DNA of 64,000 nucleotides from assembly GCF_030247185.1 (NCBI RefSeq), contig NC_080571.1, forward strand, positions 229,665,666-229,729,665. The letters run 5' to 3'. A program made the translations under genes and the position numbers. Shown here in pieces: positions 56,371-64,000 of the stretch; positions within the stretch are counted from its first letter, which is position 1; every line of letters starts with the position of its first letter. The notes under the pieces are model-generated. The model was not told where the DNA came from. It did not search any database and worked only from the letters and a program-made list of their open reading frames with translations. The DNA comes from Malaya genurostris (lineage: Eukaryota > Arthropoda > Insecta > Diptera > Culicidae).

Positions 56371-58100
56371 GACATTGGGCAATCTGGCATCTCTGGTTGA
56401 GAATAAAGCATCATTTGTGCACGATATTCTTGCGCTTTTTCGATGACACGCTTCGAATTTAGGTGAAAACTAAATGCACCGGCACTTGAGACTCAAAAGC
56501 TTACAGATTGAAATTAAAACAATTTTAAACAATAATCATCAGCTGTTCAAATGAACCTTCAAACCTCGAGAAATTGTAAAGATTTTACGAAGGCTACACC
56601 ATTCTGCATACCCGGAATAATGCAAAATGCTTCGTGATATTTATAAGCAGGTAAATACAGCAAGGATAATCGATGCTTAATTCTAAATCCAAGAAATCAA
56701 CTGCACAACTAACTGCGACTAGTCCGGCCATCGTATCTCATCTGTAGAATGAATTGACGTAAATCCATTAATATCCGGTTCAAAAATAATCCAGTGCACA
56801 CTTTATAAAGACAAACAAGTGGTTGGGGCCATAATCGATTTTGCTCACTTACCGCAATTTACTAGTTGCTTCAAATGCTCTCGGCTATAAATAGTGCCAA
56901 ATGGTCTCAAGTGGGCTCGTTTGTGTCGGGTGCTCACTCACAATGATTTTTCATACTATTCTAAGTCGTGGATTTATCCTTTTTGTCTGCCGCTTCAGAT
57001 CAGCCGCTTCTATTCCTAGTAGTTGTAGTTTTGCTAGCGGATGAATATCCGGTACAGTCTTATGCAAATATACGCGACGGGTAGCTTTCAGCCAGCAGAT
57101 GTATACCCCGTTTGGATGGATAACAATAGGATGCTAGAGTAGCAAAGCACAACACTCATGGCGCGGTTTTCTTCGTTTGCGTATAAACAGATTCTGCTGT
57201 TTGGTTGGACATTTTCTTGGACAATAGCGACGGCAACAACGAAGACAATGACAGCGACGACGACATAAACAACAGCAATAGCAACAAACGTCGAACAACA
57301 ATAGACACCGACGAGACTTTTTTGTTCTTTTAAGGTTCGTCAGAGGCGATTATGCTGTATCGCGACGCTACTATACACTTAAAGGAACGGCTTAATGGCT
57401 CTAGAGAGATATTCTTTATCCGGAAAAGGGTGGAAACACACAACAGTAGCGGTGTACAGAGCACAACATTTCAACAAATACCCTTCACGGCTGCGAGGAC
57501 CATTGAAGGCTTCAATTTCTATGGAATTATTTCTTCTAAGCACACTGCCGCTAGGCTCCGGTGAGAAGTGTATGGCCTATTCTCAAAGGGCTGTTGTCGT
57601 TTTTCAATTGTTTGCACTCACTTAATACACAACTGACAAGAGTAAGCTTTTGTTTGGAAAGTTCCCGTAGTTTTCCGCACAAGCATACCAACCCACTTTC
57701 GCTTGCTGTTCGGGAAAAAAAACCACCGGTGGTTTTATTATGAACGTCCGATTAGTCACGCATCCGTTCGCCTATGCAGCTAGTTGGCTCACTGACAGAG
57801 TAATCCTTCAACCATGGTTCCAGGTAGGGTTGGTTGGAAGATGCATTACCGAGAGTGGTTCCTGTTGTAAAACTCGAAGGAAAATCATTTCACACCGTGA
57901 CTGCCGGATTGAACTCTTGAGAAAACGAGTACATCCGCACGAATACAGGCCGTCCATCGATGGTACTTTCTACGACTACAGACTACGACTTCTCGTATCT
58001 AGGATTTCCTTACGCTCCCATTGAGACACACACTCATTCACAAAACAGGACCAACAGATAACGATAAGAAAATCATTTTCTCTTTGCTCTCTGTTACTTC
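56371..58100. other. No recognised gene; start of a repeat-poor island
   Basis: Few repeats and higher GC from about 56900. 57225-57310 is rich in CAA/CGA/ACA triplets. Frames at 57352-57743 and 57740-58024 are unrecognised. No splice or coding evidence is strong enough to call an exon. Confidence 0.4.
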
Positions 58101-60010
58101 ACGATCCTCCGCATGGCGGGAAAGAACCAACCTTCCACGTGCGTCTGGTCCTTTAACGTAAACAGACTCTCCCGGTTACAGCGTGTTTGCTCCCACGCTC
58201 ACTGTCTACACATGCTCCCGAAGCAACGATTTATGACCACTTATGAATTTGTTTTCCCAACCTTCACCACGCGAAATCCTACTACGTCTACCGTTAGCTT
58301 CTCAACCAAACATTAGCGATAACTGAGCTTCTTTCTCTCTCTCTCTCTCTCCCTCTCGGCTCCAGGATTCCTCGCGGAAGGACTAAACGTCAGAATTCTC
58401 ACCGAAAAAAAAATACCTACACACTCACTAACTGGTAGAACACGAACACCTAATGGAAAGGATTTACCTCAATCCATCAGACTCTCCACGGAATGACACA
58501 CAACTTTTGGGGAACGTTACGTGGAACAAAAAAAAATTCCATCCACTTTCGCTTGGATCGGATAAACGTGGTTTTGCTTGACTTTGTCTCACCAGAACTT
58601 GCACGCGTCCTCGAAAAACAAATTATCAAATCAAGGCGCACTGAAGAAACTACCGAAGAGAGGAAATACAGAAAACAGCACAGTTTGATTGAATAACTGA
58701 TCCAGAATTGAAGTCCTCACTGCTGGTCAATTGGGACGCGTGTGTAATGGTACCGCGATCGTACCTTCCAAACTGGTTCGCACTCGTCAGCTAGCTAGGA
58801 GACAGCATAGTGTGCGTGTAGAAGAGTCTAGCTTTCTCTCGCGCGCGACGACAACCGCTCTTCACTGTTCACCGCTTCCGTCCACCCACGATCCGGCGGT
58901 GTTGTTTTTGTTTCACCCCCGCCAGCCGAACAACTCCGACACTGAATTCTCTCGTCCACTGGCTCCAACTCCAACGGCAGCAAAAAGCTATCGCAACACG
59001 TAGTTTCCACCCAGCGCCCTCCGGGGACGGCTTTTACCCTATCAATTGATAGTGGGCCACCCGTACTACCAATACCAAACAAATTCCAACCATTGTTCCG
59101 GAGCACACGGTGACCAGTCCCAGTTACCGAATGGTAGGCTAACTTTGGGAGCCCTCCTAGCGACACACTAACTTTTAACGGAAACCAATTGTTGAAACAA
59201 TAATTTTCGTTGTCAATTAGCAGACAACCATTGTTCGCGATGAAACTGTAAACCAATTCTTTTTCACCGACACGAACGTGTCCCGTCAACTACCCCGACA
59301 GTCAGATTCTCAATTCCAAACGGTCAAACGACATGCGAAACACTGATAGAAATATCATTGGACCGAAATGGGGCTCCGGCGATTCGTTCAAACTGACCCG
59401 CGCGGTCAGTCAGTGGGATTCGTACGCTCGACTGTAAATACGCCTAGAGACTGGCGAGAGTGAAGCGCGAGCATGAGCCTCCGAGTCCCGTCCTTGTTGA
59501 TGCCGTTCCAAACCACCCATCCAAACCACCCATTCCCTGAACCCCGAGCTTATGATAGCAACCGAGAGCAGGAGTACGAGTGTGCGTGATAAGACTACAT
59601 CTTTGCCATCCTACACGGAGGCGCCGTCCCGAACGATAATCCAAAGAAACAAATCGCTCCGTACGGTATGGTACGGTACGGTGCACAAGGTTGTGTTGGT
59701 GTACTGGTTTGTGTGATCCTGAAATCCTCCACCCTCGCAGCCATCAATTCATACAGCACTTATCGTGGCAGTTGATGACGATGATGATGTCAGCTGAAAG
59801 CACGAATGTCGGTGCACTGCTGCTGGTTAGTAAAATGGGAGGAAAAATCAACAATAAAGCACCTACACCAGCGAATAGTGCGGTAGGTTATGCCACTGTA
59901 AGCTCGCAGAGCTCTGCGCCGATCAGTGGTAGCTTTTTATTAATGAATTGAAGTATAAAAGTGGATTATCGAATGCTAGAGATAAAAGTAAATAAATAAA
60001 CGAGTAAATA
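58101..60010. other. GC-rich, repeat-poor island, possible host promoter or 5' exon
   Basis: It contains a CT-rich tract (about 58329-58356), a CGCGCG patch at about 58838-58846, several TCAGT words near 59400-59410, and a GGTACGGTAC run at about 59663-59682. The longest frame (58828-59289, minus, 153 codons) has no recognisable domain. The composition contrasts with the AT-rich remainder and resembles insect promoter/5' UTR DNA. The call is inference from composition only. Confidence 0.4.
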
Positions 60011-60238
60011 AGATTTAAACCAAATAGTTGATTCATTGCATTGACATATTCTAAACAGTTGTTATAAAATCATTTTAAATCACTAAATAAAGGTCTACAG
60101 ATTTCACGCATGTCTTGATTCTTTATTATTTCCGCTTTATTATTTTAATTATTTATTTAAATTATTAATTGGTTATATTTATTGATCTGGACAGCCGGCT
60201 ACCGAGAAAAAAATTTCTTTTTTATTTAAAAGATATTT
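60011..60238. other. No recognised feature
   Basis: AT-rich, with T and A runs. It flanks the 3' end of the ORF1-only element. Confidence 0.35.
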
Positions 60239-61395
60239 TTTATTCAGGCCTATTTGTGTACAAGCTTTACGTGGCCGATTGAGCCGATTTTTTAAATATT
60301 TTTTTTTTTGAATTGGATCTCGTTGTCACCCTTTTTCTAGGGGGGGAGGAGCTTCCATTTACCTCCTGCGAGGATTGAGCGGCACTTCGTTCATGGTTCG
60401 TCTCGTCATCCATTGCCGCATCGATCGTATTGTTGTCGATTTCCGTCTTCTTTTCGTTGCTAGTTGCTTTAGATGCGCCTTGTTGTATATTGGTTGCAAT
60501 TGCTGGTTGGTTGGAGGGTAAGTTATTAACTGCAGCCGGTGTACTTTGTTCTATAGAGGATACTGATGGTTTCGTTGAAGGGGATGCTTCATTGTTGTTG
60601 GCGGCTGTCACAGGTGTACTGGGGTTGCTTGGAGTTGATGTGAAGGAAGCACCGTTGTCCTTTGGTATAGTTGTCTCCTTGTCCGGTTTATCACATGGCT
60701 TACCGTAGTGAACAGCTTTTTGGCAATATTGACATGTGGCCATCTGATTGTCATAGGTAACAAGTGATTTGCACGGAATTCTTGTATCTTGACCAAAAAT
60801 CACGTAAGAAGGTATAGGCCTCCTCAAGCGCATGCGTAATAAACGTAGGCCATTTAAAATACCAGGGAAAATATTCTTCCACTTTTCTTTTTCGATAGAG
60901 AGAATCTCTCCGTATTGGGACATAGTTTTGCGAATTTTAAGAATCGGTGACGCTTGAGTGAAGATTATGCACACGCACTTCTATAGCACTATCTTCCATA
61001 TATACTGGAATGTTGTACTTAATGTTCTCGTGCTCCACATAGTGCACATTGTTATTGTCTTTTGCGAATTCAATTCCATCCAACTTTTTAAAAAACTGGA
61101 TGAAAACAACATTATTCGTCTTATTGCATTGAAGTAAATGCACACGTTTAATGTCAAGATGCATTTGCTCCTTAAGCAAACCTTCAAGTTCTCGTATCGA
61201 AGGTCGAATTTTGCACTGCCTAAAGTCAACAACAATTGTATTCTTTCGTGTCGGCGGTAGCTTTTGTTCATTTGGTTCACTCATTTCGAGGTCGTTCTAT
61301 TGTTCACTACACAATACTATACTTGGTTTCTTCTGTCCCGAACGTAAGCCGTTTTGTTTTATCGACTGACTTGGATGAGATGTAAAACCGAACTG
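60239..61395 (-). mobile_element. ORF1-only LINE derivative, nearly intact
   Basis: The leader starts CAGTTCGGTTTTACATCTCA (61395 downward), as in the copy at 46459. The ORF1 start is at 61284 and the stop at 60267-60269. On the minus strand the stop is followed after only ~20 nt by AATAAA (60244-60239), and no endonuclease or polymerase follows. It is therefore either a copy with ORF2 deleted or a gag-only non-autonomous family. No target duplication was identified. Confidence 0.75.
60267..61284 (-). pseudogene. ORF1 RNA-binding protein with zinc knuckle, one frameshift
   Basis: This would be the RNA-binding partner that packages LINE RNA. Residues 1-115 (61284-60937) begin MSEPNEQKLPPTRKNTIVVD. 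A single extra A near 60930 shifts the frame. The remainder (about 60925-60267) contains GEILSIEKEKWKNIFPG, then the knuckle CQYCQKAVHYGKPC (C-x2-C-x4-H-x4-C, about 60695-60736). A long Ser/Thr/Asn/Pro-rich segment and a basic tail, PPRKRVTTRSNSKKKIFKK, follow. The total is about 340 residues, normal for LINE ORF1. Apart from the one-base insertion the frame is open, so this copy is young compared with the one at 46.5-48.0 kb. Confidence 0.85.
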
Positions 61396-61459
61396 AGAGA
61401 AAAATATTAATTTATTGTGTGAAATATTAATATCAAGTGTTTTTTTACCTTTTTTTATA

Positions 61460-63205
61460 TATATATAAAATAGGTATAGAATTCGCTCAAACTTTCGAAA
61501 AAATTTCCGAGGCCCGGAGGGCCGAATGTCATATACCAATCGATTCAGCTCGACGAACTGAGCAAATGTCTGTGTGTGTATGTGTGTGAGTCTGTATGTG
61601 TGTTGTCAATTAAGAGGTCAAGATCTCAGAGATGGCTGGACCGATTTTGATCAAACTAGTCGCAAATGAAAGGTTTCCCCGTCACCCAGAACGCTATTGA
61701 ATGGTTTTGAGATCGGATGTTTACTTTTTGAGTTATACGAAGTTTTATGTCAAAATTTTCAGTTTTTTGACAGCATCTGTCACAATTGACCTTGAAAATA
61801 GAATATGTTTTCAGACTTAGATTCCGCACGGTAATAGCTATCCAACAAGCCATAGATTGTTGAAATCCGTCCATTTTTAACGGAGATATCGAATTTTTTG
61901 TGTAAGCGACTTTTCTCCCATATTCCAACAGTAGAAGTTCTGAGCGCTGTATGGCAAAGAAAGGCTTGGGAGCAACGTAAAACACGATTTTTTATACTGT
62001 TACATACAATAGTTTCTAAGTACCAAAAAGACTGTGAACAGCATTATTTTTCATGACATTTTGCCTCGGACCAATTTCAGCACGGTTCGTTTTTGGCAAC
62101 ATAATCGTTCGAATATGACATATTGGAAAGATGGCAGTACTTCCGAATTCTGAACAATTTCATAATTATATTGATTTAAACTGCTTACAGCAATAAATGC
62201 TGGAAGAACAAAACACCCATATACCATTTGAATCAGTTCGTCGAGATCAGCAAATGCGTATGTGACAAATAATTTCACTCAATTTTTTACCTTATTTTCG
62301 AAGATGACTCAACCGTTTTCTACAAACTCAGATTCATATGAAAATTCGTATGCTCCTAAACAAGGTTCCTGAATTATGTTTGGATCCGACTTCTGGTTCC
62401 GGAACTACAGGATGATATGTGAAACGAAATTAAAATTGTGTAACTTATTTTCCTCGTAGATGGCTGAACCGATCTAAGATTTGCTGATTTGAATAGTCGA
62501 CAACCAAATAAACTTATTTCAGTTTTAGTGGTATTCAGTTTTCGATTCGGAAGGCACCCAACAATTTAACTCGTACTACGATTTCTCAAAGATGTCTATA
62601 CTGATTTTTAAACATATTGAAACAAATGTAAACTAATCAGGTGAATTTGTCTGACTTCGGCTACACCGATTTTCGAATTCCGGCTCCAGTATCGAATCGT
62701 TTCTCAAAGCTCAATCGTTTTCTCAAATAAAGCCAAATCGAATTTCAGAAAAAAATTCAAATTAAAATAAACTTATAGTCCCACACAAAATTAATTAATT
62801 TAATTCAATGCTGACTTCCGATTCTGGAATTACAGGAGGATGAATTTTTAAAATTCAAACCGATATAGAAGATGATAATCCCGAAAAGCTTGAAAGTTGG
62901 ACTCAAAACTATTGCAATTTATTCGTCATATGACCATACGAATCGGTTTGTTTTATGCTGGTTCCTGAATACCGGCTCTGGAAGTACCTTAAATTACCGT
63001 AAATTCTAAAGTGGAACTCACTTCGACATATCATGAAAAGTTTAATCGATTGTAACCTTTTTAGATAGAGTAATAAGTGATTAAAATGTCAAATTGCAGC
63101 TTAAAACGACGGTCATTAAAATAATGTCTTGAAAACCGAAGAATATTCATGAAAAAAACACATGCGGATTGATAAAAAAGGTATCATCTCACTGATAGGT
63201 GGATT
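61460..63205 (+). repeat. Terminus-sharing family, long variant, copy B
   Basis: Direct-orientation match to 39090-40575, with the GGCCCGGAGGGCC hairpin at 61511-61523 and a GT-rich stretch at about 61570-61605. Shared core phrases are 'CCGTCACCCAGAACGCTATT', 'TAGATTCCGCACGGTAATAG' and 'GGATCCGACTTCTGGTTCCG'. It ends AAAGGTATCATCTCACTGAT, then AGGTGGATTAAGCAC. It is longer than copy A because it keeps 62500-62800. Confidence 0.8.
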
Positions 63206-64000
63206 AAGCACGTTTTTACTATGTATTCAATATACTGATATATGTTATTTCTGTTATTAACTTTGTAATATTAACGGCATCACATGCCCTTAAACCATAA
63301 CCATGTGCGAAGAGTTTTTCTAACAAGAATCTAAAGCCAAGCGAAATCCAAAAATAACTCTTTAGCTATCAGTTTTAGGGCAAACTGTTCGTCGACGTTC
63401 TGTATCACATGGAATGAATAGCCAAATTGCTCTTCAAGGCAATTAAAATCAAACGGCTTAAGGGGTTACACCACTGTAGAAAAAAAGAGAAGGACTTCTT
63501 TGGGGAATTATTTTGGGATCCAAAAAATGGAATAATCCGAATTTTATATAAAGCACTTTTTAATATGTATATTTAAATACAAAAAAATGATCAGTTTTAA
63601 AAATTGAAAAACAAAATGGCGGCTTGGCGGCATTTCCACGAAAGTGCTGCATTTTTGACGGCCGAAAACATAAGTCAAGTAAATCTTGACCAATCGAATC
63701 AAAAACTTTACAGAATATTCTCGATAATTATCTCGACAGAGGTACGTAGGATTTTTGTTAATTATTTGATTTTCTGTAAAATGGCAGCCCTCTGAATCGC
63801 ATTTTTTCGTCACAAAATTTTTCATACAAAAATATTCACAATTTTCAAAAACCCCTACGTACCTCTGTGGACTGCAACGAACTCCATTGAGACGAACCCG
63901 TCGCACGGAATTCTTTCGACTGACAGCTCACCGCACCCAATATGGACAAAACAACCCACTGAATGTATGTTGACGCGTAATTAATTATGTTTATGATAAT
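63206..64000. other. No gene; hairpin-bounded segment at 63.74-63.87 kb
   Basis: ACAGAGGTACGTAGGATTTTTG at about 63735-63757 and, inverted, CAAAAACCCCTACGTACCTCTGTGG at about 63847-63871 form ends of a ~137 bp segment, possibly a small MITE. 'GGGGTTACACCACTGTAGAA' at about 63464 looks like another element end without a partner in view. The overlapping frames at 63544-63906 are unrecognised. Confidence 0.5.

Noticed and set aside
58828..59289. 153-codon minus-strand frame in the GC-rich island
   Set aside because: The longest non-repeat frame there, but no recognisable domain. GC-rich DNA keeps frames open by chance. Kept only as part of a possible regulatory region.

Overview
The window is nuclear DNA of a higher eukaryote, and its repeat content points to an insect, most likely a culicine mosquito. 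That assignment is inference: it rests on AT-rich sequence, the lack of any dense gene set, the mix of RTE and I-type LINEs, mariner, DD37E and pogo relatives, and satellite-like repeats of a kind familiar from mosquito assemblies. No intact host protein-coding gene could be recognised. Every confident coding signal comes from a transposable element (TE), and every one is broken.

Layout. 0.4-3.4 kb holds a dead RTE-clade LINE. A tRNA-like sequence lies at 4.2 kb, followed by about 5 kb of unassigned AT-rich DNA. 9.6-16.3 kb contains two copies of an unclassified ~670 bp repeat that bracket a nested pair: a 1302 bp mariner with TA duplications inside a DD37E element, also with TA duplications. 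19.7-24.9 kb is an I-type LINE with endonuclease, reverse transcriptase, RNase H and a 3' poly(A). It carries an internal 438 bp tandem duplication and a 1175 bp inserted element with CACGGA ends, after which its C-terminus resumes in frame. 24.9-26.4 kb is a composite repeat with 168 bp monomers and a CA microsatellite, and 44.3-45.5 kb holds its inverted relative. 27.1-30.5 kb (minus) and 36.7-38.0 kb (plus) are two DD37E copies of one family, the first split by a 2.07 kb insertion. Further mariner-type remnants lie at 35.4-36.2 and 38.2-38.6 kb, and a pogo/Tigger fragment at 42.7-43.2 kb. 46.0-48.0 kb shows a TA-flanked MITE and a LINE ORF1 copy interrupted by an 830 bp fold-back element with CACAGTG termini and a 5 bp duplication. 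53.3-55.8 kb holds a complete member of the terminus-sharing repeat family and a long TA tract. 55.8-56.4 kb is an inverted-repeat element with a 13 bp target duplication. 56.4-60.0 kb is a GC-richer, repeat-poor island that may be host regulatory or 5' exon DNA. 60.2-61.4 kb is a nearly intact ORF1-only element on the minus strand.

How the parts relate. The window is a record of successive insertions, and nested boundaries give relative ages: DD37E before mariner, I-type LINE before the CACGGA-ended element, ORF1 LINE before the fold-back element. One family of non-autonomous elements recurs in at least eight places. It shares ends (AGAAAGGCAT...CACCACTAGGTGGATTAA) and a GT/CA microsatellite, but carries different tandem-monomer cores. 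The best candidates for something undescribed are this family, the fold-back element with recombination-signal-like ends, and the inverted-repeat retroposon at 55.8 kb.
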